The notes beneath the pieces are model-generated. The model saw only the letters and a program-made list of their open reading frames with translations. It made no database searches and had not been told where the DNA came from. Below, piece by piece: positions 1 to 7,876 of a DNA stretch of 64,000 nt; the first letter of the stretch is position 1; every line of letters begins with the position of its first letter. The stretch is taken from contig JBFFMJ010000001.1 of the NCBI GenBank assembly GCA_041554195.1, forward strand, positions 346,808-410,807, in the 5' to 3' direction. The position numbers were made by a program, and so were the translations under genes. This stretch comes from JAPHSX01 sp041554195. Its GTDB lineage: Bacteria; Pseudomonadota; Gammaproteobacteria; Thiohalomonadales; Thiohalomonadaceae.

Positions 1-2
1 TC

Positions 3-1139
3 CTCTTCCAGGCCGTCACCATCGGACTGGCCATCGCCTTTCTGGTGCTGGTGTGGCAGCCGCAACTGCTGGATAACGGCAAAAAGGTAGTGGAATTTAT
101 CGAGAGCAATGCCCCTACCCTGCCCACCTCGGCGCTACATTCCGGCCCCGTCTCTTATGCCGATGCGGTAGAGATCGCCGCCCCGGCGGTGGTCAACATC
201 AATACCCGCAAGACGGTAGTGCAGCAACAGAGCCCGCTGTTCGACGACCCCTTCTTCCGTCGCTTCTTCGGTGAGCAGTTCGGTATCAAGCCGCGCGAAC
301 GCGAGGAGACCTCGCTCGGCTCTGGCGTCATCATCAACGCCAACGGCTACATCCTCACCAATAATCATGTAATTGAGGGGGCTGATACCATTCAGGTCAC
401 GCTACGTGATGGACGCAGCTCGGAGGCCAAACTGGTGGGCAGCGACCCCGAGGCCGATCTTGCGGTATTAAAAATTAAGCAGGAAAACCTTCCTGCGATC
501 ACCCTTGGCGATGCCGACGCCCTGCGCGTAGGTGATGTGGTGCTCGCCATCGGCAATCCCTTCGGTGTCGGTCAAACCGTTACCCTCGGAATCGTCAGTG
601 CCACCGGTCGCAGTTCGCTCGGCATCAACACCTTCGAGAACTTTATCCAGACCGATGCGGCGATCAACCCCGGTAACTCCGGCGGTGCGCTGATCACCGC
701 CCGTGGTGAGCTTATCGGCATCAACACCGCCATCTTCTCCAAGTCGGGTGGCTCACAGGGGATCGGTTTTGCCATCCCGATGAGTCTGGCGAAAAATTCG
801 ATGGCGCAAATCGTCGAGAAGGGTTACGTCAGCCGCGGCTGGATGGGGGTTGAAATACAGGAGCTCACCCCGCCGCTCGCCGAATCGTTTGGATTAAAAG
901 ATGAGAAGGGGATCATCATTGCCGGTGTCCTCAAGGGTGGCCCCGCCGATCAAGGCGGCCTCAAGCCCGGCGACATCATCACCAGCATCAATGCGCATAG
1001 CATTGAGAGCGCGCACGACGCCCTGAATACCATCAGCCAGACCGCCCCTGGCGAGAAGGTCAGTGTAGAGGGACAGCGCGACGGCAAGGCCCTGAGCTTG
1101 AAGATCGAGGTAGGGGAGAGACCGAAGCAGGAGCGGTAG
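3..1139 (+). CDS. degS: DegS/AlgW-type periplasmic serine protease (5' end outside window)
   Basis: Trypsin-like HtrA-family protease anchored in the inner membrane; the family cleaves the anti-sigma factor RseA/MucA in envelope stress. The reading frame is open from base 3 with a hydrophobic anchor (LFQAVTIGLAIAFLVLVW), so the true start lies upstream. Catalytic residues are visible: His at 366-368 (NNHVIEG), Asp at 456-458 (EADLAVLK) and Ser at 678-680 (NPGNSGGAL). One PDZ domain fills the last ~90 residues, which fits DegS/AlgW (one PDZ) rather than DegP (two). In Pseudomonas algW follows murA-hisG-hisD-hisC; here it converges on hisC. DegS versus AlgW naming is arbitrary. Confidence 0.9.
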   Translation, partial: LFQAVTIGLAIAFLVLVWQPQLLDNGKKVVEFIESNAPTLPTSALHSGPVSYADAVEIAAPAVVNINTRKTVVQQQSPLFDDPFFRRFFGEQFGIKPREREETSLGSGVIINANGYILTNNHVIEGADTIQVTLRDGRSSEAKLVGSDPEADLAVLKIKQENLPAITLGDADALRVGDVVLAIGNPFGVGQTVTLGIVSATGRSSLGINTFENFIQTDAAINPGNSGGALITARGELIGINTAIFSKSGGSQGIGFAIPMSLAKNSMAQIVEKGYVSRGWMGVEIQELTPPLAESFGLKDEKGIIIAGVLKGGPADQGGLKPGDIITSINAHSIESAHDALNTISQTAPGEKVSVEGQRDGKALSLKIEVGERPKQER

Positions 1140-1144
1140 ATGCC

Positions 1145-1219
1145 GTAGCTCACGTTGCAATAGCTACGTGAGATCAATCTACGCCGAGCACGTCAGGGAG
1201 CTTGCGCACCCTGACCTAC
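1145..1219. repeat. Inverted pair of GTAG-hairpin (REP-like) elements, BIME-like
   Basis: Seen directly: GTAG at 1145-1148 followed by a perfect 7-bp stem (CTCACGT 1149-1155 / ACGTGAG 1166-1172) with a 10-base loop. A second hairpin follows (GTCAGGG 1192-1198 / CCCTGAC 1209-1215), also with a 10-base loop, and CTAC at 1216-1219 is GTAG on the opposite strand. The two therefore form a tail-to-tail pair between the convergent degS and hisC genes. GTAG plus a short hairpin is the layout of REPs handled by RAYT transposases. Lacking T-runs, they are not ordinary terminators, though they may protect both mRNA ends. Confidence 0.7.
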
Positions 1220-1234
1220 GCCTGACTGTTATCC

Positions 1235-2317
1235 CTAAAGCACGGCCCGCAACGCAGACAAGAACGCCCCATTCTCCTCCGCCGTCCCCACCGTCACCCG
1301 CAAACAATCAGCCAGCGGCCCGTCACTCGCCTTCATGTTTTTAATCAGCACACCGCGCTCCTTAATACCCTCGAAGATGGCATTGGCGCGCCCGGCGGGA
1401 ACGCGAAACAGGATGAAGTTGGCGGCGGAGGGGTAGAGGGTAAGGCCGTCGAGTTTTTCCATTTCGCTAAAGAGGCGGCTGCGCTCTTCGCGAATGAGAC
1501 GGGTCTGTTCGTCGAGCACATCGATATTTTTCAGCGCAAACTCGGCGGCGGCCTGGGTCATTACGTTAATGTTGTAGGGCAGGCGCACCTTGTCGAACTC
1601 GTTTAGCCACTCGGTGGGGCCGGCCAGCAGGCCTAGGCGCAGGCCGGCGAGCCCCAGCTTGGAGACGGTACGCATCACCAGCAGGTTGTCGAACTCGCCG
1701 AGGCGCTGCATAAAGCTCTTACCGGCGAAGGCATGGTAGGCCTCGTCCACTACCACCAGGCCGTTGGCCATCCGGATGATCGCCTCGACCTGCTCTTCCG
1801 CGAACAGGTTGCCGGTGGGGTTATTGGGGTAGGCCAGGTAGATCACCGCCGGCTCGTACTGCTGGATCGCCTGCTCCATCGCCGCCATGTCGAGGGAGAA
1901 GTCCTCATTAAGCGGTACGCCCACGTACTCCAGGCCGCTGAAGGTGGCGATCATTTTGTACATCACAAAGCTCGGCTCGGGGGCCAGCACCACCCGCTTG
2001 GTACCGCCAAGGGCCAGGGCGAGGATCTGGATGATCTCATCGGAGCCGTTGCCCAGCATCACCCCCATGTTCTCGGGAACACCCATCGCCTTGCGCAGCT
2101 CAACGGTTAAGCCCCTAGCCGCCGGGTCAGGGTAGCGGTTAACCGGAATATCGCGCACCATCCCCTGCCACGCATCGAGCATCGCCTCAGGCCAGTGGTA
2201 GGGGTTCTCCATCGCGTCGAGCTTAATGAGCTCACCTGAGTCAGGGACGTGGTAGGCGGCGATGTCGCGAATGTCGGGGCGGATCCAGTGTTCCACCTTT
2301 TGGGAGATTGCACTCAT
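1235..2317 (-). CDS. hisC: Histidinol-phosphate aminotransferase
   Basis: PLP-dependent class I/II aminotransferase converting imidazole acetol phosphate and glutamate to histidinol phosphate. The 360 residues are full length for HisC. Visible motifs are NGSDEIIQIL near residue 90, LAYPNNPTGN near 160, VVDEAYHAF near 190 and the PLP lysine in RTVSKLGLAGLRLG near 220. It is cut off from hisD and hisG by the whole gsp operon (2393-13653), although in relatives such as Pseudomonas hisC directly follows hisD. The gap to gspN is about 75 bases and holds a small CAGGG/CCCTG hairpin at 2338-2351 but no clear promoter. Confidence 0.96.
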   Translation of the reverse strand: MSAISQKVEHWIRPDIRDIAAYHVPDSGELIKLDAMENPYHWPEAMLDAWQGMVRDIPVNRYPDPAARGLTVELRKAMGVPENMGVMLGNGSDEIIQILALALGGTKRVVLAPEPSFVMYKMIATFSGLEYVGVPLNEDFSLDMAAMEQAIQQYEPAVIYLAYPNNPTGNLFAEEQVEAIIRMANGLVVVDEAYHAFAGKSFMQRLGEFDNLLVMRTVSKLGLAGLRLGLLAGPTEWLNEFDKVRLPYNINVMTQAAAEFALKNIDVLDEQTRLIREERSRLFSEMEKLDGLTLYPSAANFILFRVPAGRANAIFEGIKERGVLIKNMKASDGPLADCLRVTVGTAEENGAFLSALRAVL

Positions 2318-2392
2318 TAGCTTTGTCTCAATACGATCAGGGAAAGCCCTGCATTGTACCGGCTAGGGAGTGGAATAAAAGAGCGCGACGGA

Positions 2393-3157
2393 TTAAAGCC
2401 CACCGCTAAAATTAAGCGGATAACTCCCCTGGCTGTCGGGCTTGCCGAGCATCGTGAGGGAGTCACGCAGGGCCTTCGCTGCCGATTCGCGCGGTTTTAC
2501 CTGCCCCTCAAGCTGGTAGGCGCCCTCAGTGCTGAGGGTGAACGTCGCGCTCAGCTCCAGCGGCCCGCCGCTGTCACTGAGCGCCCCCTCAATACCACCG
2601 CCCTCTGCGCTATGGAGGCTCATCTGCAGGTCGCCGAAGACCAGTTTATCCATTACCTGAATACCCGCCTGATGCCAGACGACTCTGCCCTCGGCCTCCA
2701 GTGGTCGTCCCTCGACACTGAGCCGCAGCTTATCGAGTTTTAACGACAGCTCACCCTCTAGCGGTAGCGGTACCATCGGCAGATAGGGCTGGATCAGGGC
2801 CAGCGGCAGTTGCCCCTTAATGTCGGAGAACGCCAACTCGCCACCACCAAGGGGCAGCTGCGCCTGCGTCTGCAGATAGCCTTCTGTGGCGTGCAGGGTG
2901 ATGAAACCGTCCACACGCCCCAGCAACAGGCCCCACGGCGAGAGGTTCCAACTGGGGCTGGCGACGACCTTCTTCTGATATTGCAGCTGTTGTGCCTCCC
3001 CTTCCCACAGGGTGCCGCTGAGACCGGCCAGCTGCACCTGCCCGCCCAGCGACTCGGCGGCCATGTCATAGGCCACCGTGGCCGGAAAACGCCACACCAT
3101 AAAACAGAGCCAGGCAGAGAGGCCGAGCAACAGGTAATGCCACCGACGTTTCATCAT
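2393..3157 (-). CDS. gspN: Type II secretion system protein N
   Basis: Last gene of the gsp operon. The 254-residue protein has a single N-terminal membrane segment (about residues 7-25) and then a beta-rich periplasmic part, with the GspN hallmarks of an early SGTLWEGEA motif (about residues 47-55) and a terminal GSYPLNFSGGL. GspN is present in only some type II systems and its job is not settled. The ATG overlaps the gspM stop by 4 bases, so translation is coupled. Confidence 0.88.
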   Translation of the reverse strand: MMKRRWHYLLLGLSAWLCFMVWRFPATVAYDMAAESLGGQVQLAGLSGTLWEGEAQQLQYQKKVVASPSWNLSPWGLLLGRVDGFITLHATEGYLQTQAQLPLGGGELAFSDIKGQLPLALIQPYLPMVPLPLEGELSLKLDKLRLSVEGRPLEAEGRVVWHQAGIQVMDKLVFGDLQMSLHSAEGGGIEGALSDSGGPLELSATFTLSTEGAYQLEGQVKPRESAAKALRDSLTMLGKPDSQGSYPLNFSGGL

Positions 3158-3630
3158 GCGCCTCGCTCCAGTACCACCGTGGCATTGACCTGCCCGGGGG
3201 CGGGCAGACGCTCCAGGCTGAGGGAGGTGACCCCAACGCCCTGCTCAACACCCAGTCGGCCCAGCCAGCGCACCATGTCATCAAAGCTCGCCTGCTCAAA
3301 ACGCAGCCGCACCCCGCTGGCCTCCGGCTTGACCTGTTTAAGCGCCCCGCCCAACCCGTTTTTCTTGGCGCTGGCATCAACCAGACTCAATAGCGAGCCG
3401 CCGCCGCGCTGCGCCCAACCGTTGCCACGCAAGGCCTGGACCTGTTGTGCCGACTGCTCCATCCATGCCAGAAGCTCGCGATCTGCAGCCACACTCTTTT
3501 CCATCCGCGCCATCTCCTCGGCAAAGGGGTCGAGGATCAGGCTGTAGATCAACAGCAAGGCCAGCGCCACGCCACCGATCAGCAGGGTGCGTTGCTCGCG
3601 TGCCTGTAGATTCTGCCAGTAGTGCATCAT
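3154..3630 (-). CDS. gspM: Type II secretion system protein M
   Basis: Inner-membrane component of the secretion platform that pairs with GspL. The 158 residues comprise a short cytoplasmic start with the typical ARE(Q/E)R pattern (LQAREQRTLLIGG), one transmembrane helix (about residues 16-33), then a periplasmic ferredoxin-like domain. Start and stop each overlap the neighbouring gene by 4 bases (gspL upstream, gspN downstream). Assignment rests on size, topology and position between gspL and gspN. Confidence 0.9.
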   Translation of the reverse strand: MMHYWQNLQAREQRTLLIGGVALALLLIYSLILDPFAEEMARMEKSVAADRELLAWMEQSAQQVQALRGNGWAQRGGGSLLSLVDASAKKNGLGGALKQVKPEASGVRLRFEQASFDDMVRWLGRLGVEQGVGVTSLSLERLPAPGQVNATVVLERGA

Positions 3631-4841
3631 TGTGCCGCCCCCCGAATCGCCACACGCCCCTCGACTTTATTGTCGCGACTGGAGGCGTTACGGATCTCCG
3701 TCTCCAGTCCCTGCTGTTGCAGGCTCTCTTTCAGCGCATCCAGTGCGGGCAAGTCATCCAGATCAAATTCCAGCTCCAGCTCTCCCTGGCGATAGCGCAT
3801 ATTCTTCAGCTCCGCCCCCTTGGCGCGACTTAGCACCGGCCCGCTTGCCGCCAGCAGGGCAACAAAGGCACCGCCGTTACCGGCCCCCTGTAGCTCCTCC
3901 AGCTTGCGCTCCATCTGCACCCTGGGATTGACCACATTCTTCGCCTCGGGGAAGGTGTCGCGGTAGACCTTTTCCACCGCCCCGTAGAGCCGCGCCTCTT
4001 CGGCGGCGAGCTGCCGATAGTCGTAGATCGACTCGCCGCCAGAGAGCAACAGCCATGCCGCCAACAACGCGGCGGTGGCGCGCCACGGACGCCATATCCT
4101 GCCCAGCTGCTCCTTGCGCCCGAACTCCCCCTGCAACAGGTTGATGGCGTGCTCTGCGGGGGCCGTGGCCAGCAGGCTCAGCGGCTCGGCGACCACCTCA
4201 TAGCGCTGTTCCAGTTGTGCCAGTGTCCCCTGCCAGTGGGGCTCACTCGCCGCATCGCCACGGGCATCAAAGATGCGAAGCGTGGTGATCTCCTCGGGGC
4301 CACGCGGCAGTGCCAGTGTCAGCAGGGTCTCCAGCCCGTCGAGGGGCAGACTGTAGGCCTCATAGGGTGAGAGGCGCAGCATCGCCCCATCGCGCTCCAG
4401 CAGCATGCTCAACTGGCCCGGCTGCCAGGGCAGGAGTTGCGCCGCGTTCAGGCAGGCGTGGGGCTTGAGTTCGGCCTCGGCAAAGCGCGCCTGCCACGCC
4501 TCCATCTGCTGAAGATTGACCGCCAGCACCGGCAGTGTGCCGTCAGGCTGTCGCTTGCCCAGGGCAAAGTGGTAGTTCTCGACCTCGTCGGCCAGCTGCT
4601 CCTCCACCGCGAAGGGCAGCGCGCGGCGTAGCCTCTGCCCCTGTAGCGGGGGCAGTGCGGCGCTCAGGCTGAGCAGTGGCAGCGGCGGCAGGAGCACCGT
4701 TACGCGCTCTCCATGACTGCGCAGTGCTGCCTCTTTCAGCTCACCACGGCGCACGCCAGCGCTGCCCTGTGCGCCGCGACTAAGCCAGCACACCTCACCC
4801 TGAGGCTCGTTGCCCAACCGAATGTATAATGTTGTTTGCAT
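3627..4841 (-). CDS. gspL: Type II secretion system protein L
   Basis: Cytoplasmic actin-like domain (about residues 1-235), one membrane helix (about 250-268, RATAALLAAWLLLSG) and a small periplasmic domain; GspL recruits the GspE ATPase to the membrane. 404 residues is normal. The stretch LRRALPFAVEEQLADEVENYHFALG (only part quoted: ALPFAVEEQLAD) is characteristic of GspL. The stop overlaps gspM by 4 bases and the start lies 14 bases after gspK. Confidence 0.94.
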   Translation of the reverse strand: MQTTLYIRLGNEPQGEVCWLSRGAQGSAGVRRGELKEAALRSHGERVTVLLPPLPLLSLSAALPPLQGQRLRRALPFAVEEQLADEVENYHFALGKRQPDGTLPVLAVNLQQMEAWQARFAEAELKPHACLNAAQLLPWQPGQLSMLLERDGAMLRLSPYEAYSLPLDGLETLLTLALPRGPEEITTLRIFDARGDAASEPHWQGTLAQLEQRYEVVAEPLSLLATAPAEHAINLLQGEFGRKEQLGRIWRPWRATAALLAAWLLLSGGESIYDYRQLAAEEARLYGAVEKVYRDTFPEAKNVVNPRVQMERKLEELQGAGNGGAFVALLAASGPVLSRAKGAELKNMRYRQGELELEFDLDDLPALDALKESLQQQGLETEIRNASSRDNKVEGRVAIRGAAQ

Positions 4842-4855
4842 AATCAGTAGGTTCC

Positions 4856-5815
4856 CTAATAGGCTCCCTGGGCCCGCATCAGGATGCGGCTTGCACCCTG
4901 TGCATCACGCTGCAACACGCTGTAACGCTGTTGTAAAAGTGAGCCGTATTGTACCTGTGAGACGATGAGGAAGTACTCACTCTCAACGCTCAAAATATCT
5001 TTATCCAGTGTTCGCCCGGCCAGCGCCTTGTGCGCCTCAAAATCCTGCACCTTGTCATAGGGGCGGTCGGCAATCAGGCTCTCTGCATCGCTGTCGGTCA
5101 CCCCCTGTGCCAGACTCATTAATACCGGTGTTGTCGCGGTGTTAACGTTCAGCTTCGTCACCGTCGGCAGGGTCACTACATGGGGCCGCAACAGGGCATA
5201 AGCCTCCGCATCCACCCCCTGTAGTAACAGCAACTCCGAAGGGCTGGCCATCGGTGCGTTAGCACAGCGATAGGGGCGCTCACGGTTCAGGTAGGTGTCA
5301 TCCTCGGCCCCGCCGGGGAAAGTCAGATCCTGATCGGGATCGAGCCAGTCGATCAGCACCGCCGCCAGTTCGTCATCCAGTTTTGCGGCCTGATCCGGGT
5401 TGAGTCCCCGCAAGGCCTCAAGCAGGCGCTTAAAGCGCGCCACCGCCTTGGGCTCGGCCTTGCCGTTGACCACCAGGCTATTGAGGTTAAAACGCCCCTG
5501 TAGATCCTCAATCGCGCCACTGATGCTGCCCCCCTCCACCGGGATCGGCGGCAGGATGGTGGCCCAGTCCTCCTCGGCGTGATCGACCTGATTATCGAGC
5601 CGATCCCGTCGCAGCAGCTGTGCCGCCCAGGCCTCTACGCCATCGGTATAAAGCGTGGCCTGACCCGCCTGCAACACATTGCCGGTGCGCCGGATATCAA
5701 ACTGCTGGCGCGATACCATCGCCACCGCCACGCTGGTGGCCAGGGCCACCACGAGCATCGCCTTGATCAGGGCGACGCCGTGCTGTGCTGACCGATTTAT
5801 CATCCCGCCACTCAT
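4856..5815 (-). CDS. gspK: Type II secretion minor pseudopilin K
   Basis: Atypical large minor pseudopilin at the tip of the pseudopilus, 319 residues from the start chosen here. The prepilin-like N-terminus (QHGVALIKAMLVVALATS) lacks Glu5, as is usual for GspK. Two helix-hairpin-helix-like stretches follow (LNVNTATTPVLMSL among them). The open frame extends to 5866, but ATG at 5815 lies just after the gspJ stop (5824) and avoids a 40-base overlap; ATG at 5803 is also possible. Cleavage would need a prepilin peptidase, not encoded in the window. Confidence 0.93.
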   Translation of the reverse strand: MSGGMINRSAQHGVALIKAMLVVALATSVAVAMVSRQQFDIRRTGNVLQAGQATLYTDGVEAWAAQLLRRDRLDNQVDHAEEDWATILPPIPVEGGSISGAIEDLQGRFNLNSLVVNGKAEPKAVARFKRLLEALRGLNPDQAAKLDDELAAVLIDWLDPDQDLTFPGGAEDDTYLNRERPYRCANAPMASPSELLLLQGVDAEAYALLRPHVVTLPTVTKLNVNTATTPVLMSLAQGVTDSDAESLIADRPYDKVQDFEAHKALAGRTLDKDILSVESEYFLIVSQVQYGSLLQQRYSVLQRDAQGASRILMRAQGAY

Positions 5816-5823
5816 CGCCCGGC

Positions 5824-6441
5824 TCACCCGCCCACAGTGGGGATAACACGACGGAAAGTGCCCCACCCCTCCAGCTCAAAGACCAGCTCTACCGCCAGCG
5901 GCATCACCGCCGGTGGCGCAGCCGACGCCGCCGCACTCTGCGGCGGCCACTGCCCCTGCCACTCGCGTTGTTCATCGAGAAAACGCAGCTGAAATTCGCG
6001 CACCTGCTCCAACAACACCACCTCGTAGGGTTCACTGCCCTGGGCGCGATCCAGCATCGGCCAGCTGTAGCGCGTCAATTTCTCCTCTTTCACCCCGTAG
6101 GCCACCCGCTGCAGGGTGCTGCGCGGCAGATTGAGCGGATTCTGCCAGCCGGCACGGGTGAGAGTAAGGCGAAAATCACCATAGTCGGATGCCACCATCG
6201 GCGGCTGGCTATCGCCGTAATCGTCGCGTACAGGGCGCAACAGGTGCTGGCTGATATCGCGCTCCAGCATCAGCATCGCCAGCTGCAACTGTTTAAGGTG
6301 TAGCGCCTGTCGCTCGGTGACCGCCTTGGCCTTGAGCACTGCCACCTGACCGCCGTAAACCATCGCCGAGACCACCGCGAAGATGGTAATCGCCACCAGC
6401 ATCTCCAGCAGGGTAAAACCACTATGGCGAGAGTATCTCAT
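5824..6441 (-). CDS. gspJ: Type II secretion minor pseudopilin J
   Basis: 205-residue minor pseudopilin of the tip complex (I-J-K). The prepilin peptidase site is at RHSGFTLLEMLVAITIFAVVSAM, here quoted only as SGFTLLEMLVAI, with the cleavage Gly and Glu5 intact. The long globular domain ends in a typical GspJ tail (VELVFELEGWGTFRRVIP). It sits between gspI (10-base gap) and gspK. Confidence 0.94.
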   Translation of the reverse strand: MRYSRHSGFTLLEMLVAITIFAVVSAMVYGGQVAVLKAKAVTERQALHLKQLQLAMLMLERDISQHLLRPVRDDYGDSQPPMVASDYGDFRLTLTRAGWQNPLNLPRSTLQRVAYGVKEEKLTRYSWPMLDRAQGSEPYEVVLLEQVREFQLRFLDEQREWQGQWPPQSAAASAAPPAVMPLAVELVFELEGWGTFRRVIPTVGG

Positions 6442-6450
6442 TGTCTCTTC

Positions 6451-6828
6451 TCAGGGCCGTGGCAGGAAGGCAACCAGCGTTGCCAGTGGCGTGGTGTCGC
6501 GCTCATCGCTATCACGCACCTCGACCTCAAGACGTCGCACATCCTCATCAAAGGTCTTGGCGAGTGTCGCGCTCCAGTACCAGGTGTGCTGTCCCATCTC
6601 CTCATCGCCGCGCTGCACCCCCTGTTCATTCCACTTATCCGCCAGGCGCTGCTCGGCCACCACATTCATCCCCACCCAGTGGGCCAGGGTCTTATCCCGC
6701 AGATAGGCGGCATTGTTGGCGTTGTCCGCCGTACCCTTAATCAGTGCCGCCAGCGCAATGGTCAGCACCGCCAGCGCGACCAGCACCTCCAGCAGGGTAA
6801 AACCGTTGGCGCGGTAGTGGCGTGACAT
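6451..6828 (-). CDS. gspI: Type II secretion minor pseudopilin I
   Basis: 125-residue minor pseudopilin that nucleates the pseudopilus tip. N-terminal cleavage site NGFTLLEVLVALAVL with Glu5, then the GspI-type helix A(L)ALIKGTADNANNAAYLRDKTLAHWVG, of which only ADNANNAAYLRDKT needs note. The ATG begins immediately after the gspH stop codon, so the two are translationally coupled. Confidence 0.94.
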   Translation of the reverse strand: MSRHYRANGFTLLEVLVALAVLTIALAALIKGTADNANNAAYLRDKTLAHWVGMNVVAEQRLADKWNEQGVQRGDEEMGQHTWYWSATLAKTFDEDVRRLEVEVRDSDERDTTPLATLVAFLPRP

Positions 6829-7386
6829 CTACCGGTGCCCTTCCAAACGGCGCTGCTCTACACCACCCAGAGGCGGCACGGTGAGCAAAAATCCGGACTC
6901 GTCATCCTCATAGAGCAGCGTTAACTCAAACGCGGTACGCTCACCGCTGGAGAGAAAGACCACCTGAGGTTTGGTCTCGCTCTGCTCCTCACCTTCACCC
7001 TCAGCGTCGCCCTCTTCCTCGACCACGACGCTGGTCGCCTCCAGCTCGACACGAAAGCCCTCTACCAACAGCTCCATCTCAATCATCGAATCGAGTGTGC
7101 GTTGCCTGAGCAGCTCATCCTTCTCTATTAACTGCCATCTCTCACCGTCGTAGCGCATGAACTCGTAACCCTGCTGCAAAAAGTGCATACCAATCACCGT
7201 GGACTGCAGCACCGCCTCTTCACCCACCAGCTCAACCAGCGCACTGATGCGCTGTGCCTCGCGCTGGATGCGGTCACGACGCCCGCCATCGCCCACTGAG
7301 CCGACCACGAAGGTGAGGATGATGCCGATGAGCACAATCACCACCATCAGCTCCAGCAGGGTGAAGCCGTGCTGTGCGCGACGCAC
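6829..7386 (-). CDS. gspH: Type II secretion minor pseudopilin H
   Basis: Minor pseudopilin, 185 residues from the chosen start. Prepilin site QHGFTLLELMVVIVLIG with Glu5. The open frame runs upstream to 7458, inside gspG, but GTG at 7384-7386 puts the leader at six residues (VRRAQHG), the usual size, and lies 10 bases after the gspG stop with AGGA upstream. A low-complexity acidic insert (VVVEEEGDAEGEGEEQSE) near the middle is unusual for GspH and probably forms an exposed loop. Confidence 0.88.
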   Translation of the reverse strand: MRRAQHGFTLLELMVVIVLIGIILTFVVGSVGDGGRRDRIQREAQRISALVELVGEEAVLQSTVIGMHFLQQGYEFMRYDGERWQLIEKDELLRQRTLDSMIEMELLVEGFRVELEATSVVVEEEGDAEGEGEEQSETKPQVVFLSSGERTAFELTLLYEDDESGFLLTVPPLGGVEQRRLEGHR

Positions 7387-7396
7387 GGTAAGGTAC

Positions 7397-7837
7397 TCAG
7401 TCCTGCCAGTTACCGATATCGGCAGCAACCCCTTCACCGGAGGGACGCCCATCGGCACCGTAGCTGAAGATATCGACCTCGGCGTTTACTCCGGGATTGA
7501 GGTACTGATAGTCATTGCCCCAGGGGTCCTTGGGCAGACGGTCCAGATAGCCCCCCTCCTTCCAGTTACGCGCCTCGGGCGAGCCTGACGGTTTTGCTGT
7601 CAGCGCCTGTAGCCCCTGGTCGGTACTGGGGTAGTTGAAGTTATCGAGTTTGTAGAGGTCGAGGGCACTCTTCATCGCCTGCACGTCATTTTTCGCCTTG
7701 ACCACGCGGGCCTTATCCGGATTGTCCATGATCTTCGGCACGATGACCGAGGCGAGGATACCGAGGATCACCACTACCACCATGATTTCGATAAGGGTAA
7801 AACCGCTCTGGGCGCGTTGCTGTTGTCGCTGTTGCAT
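7397..7837 (-). CDS. gspG: Type II secretion major pseudopilin G
   Basis: Major pseudopilus subunit, 146 residues and full length. Leader and cleavage site SGFTLIEIMVVVVILGILAS; the conserved GspG core follows (DLYKLDNFNYPSTDQGLQAL and KDPWGNDYQYLNPG), ending with the calcium-site region DIFSYGADGRPSGEG. It would be the most abundant protein of this operon. A 39-base gap separates it from gspF, wider than other gaps here, which may leave room for its own strong translation signal. Confidence 0.97.
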   Translation of the reverse strand: MQQRQQQRAQSGFTLIEIMVVVVILGILASVIVPKIMDNPDKARVVKAKNDVQAMKSALDLYKLDNFNYPSTDQGLQALTAKPSGSPEARNWKEGGYLDRLPKDPWGNDYQYLNPGVNAEVDIFSYGADGRPSGEGVAADIGNWQD

Positions 7838-7876
7838 CGTCTTTCTATCCTGTCGTTGTATTGGTCAACGCTGCTG

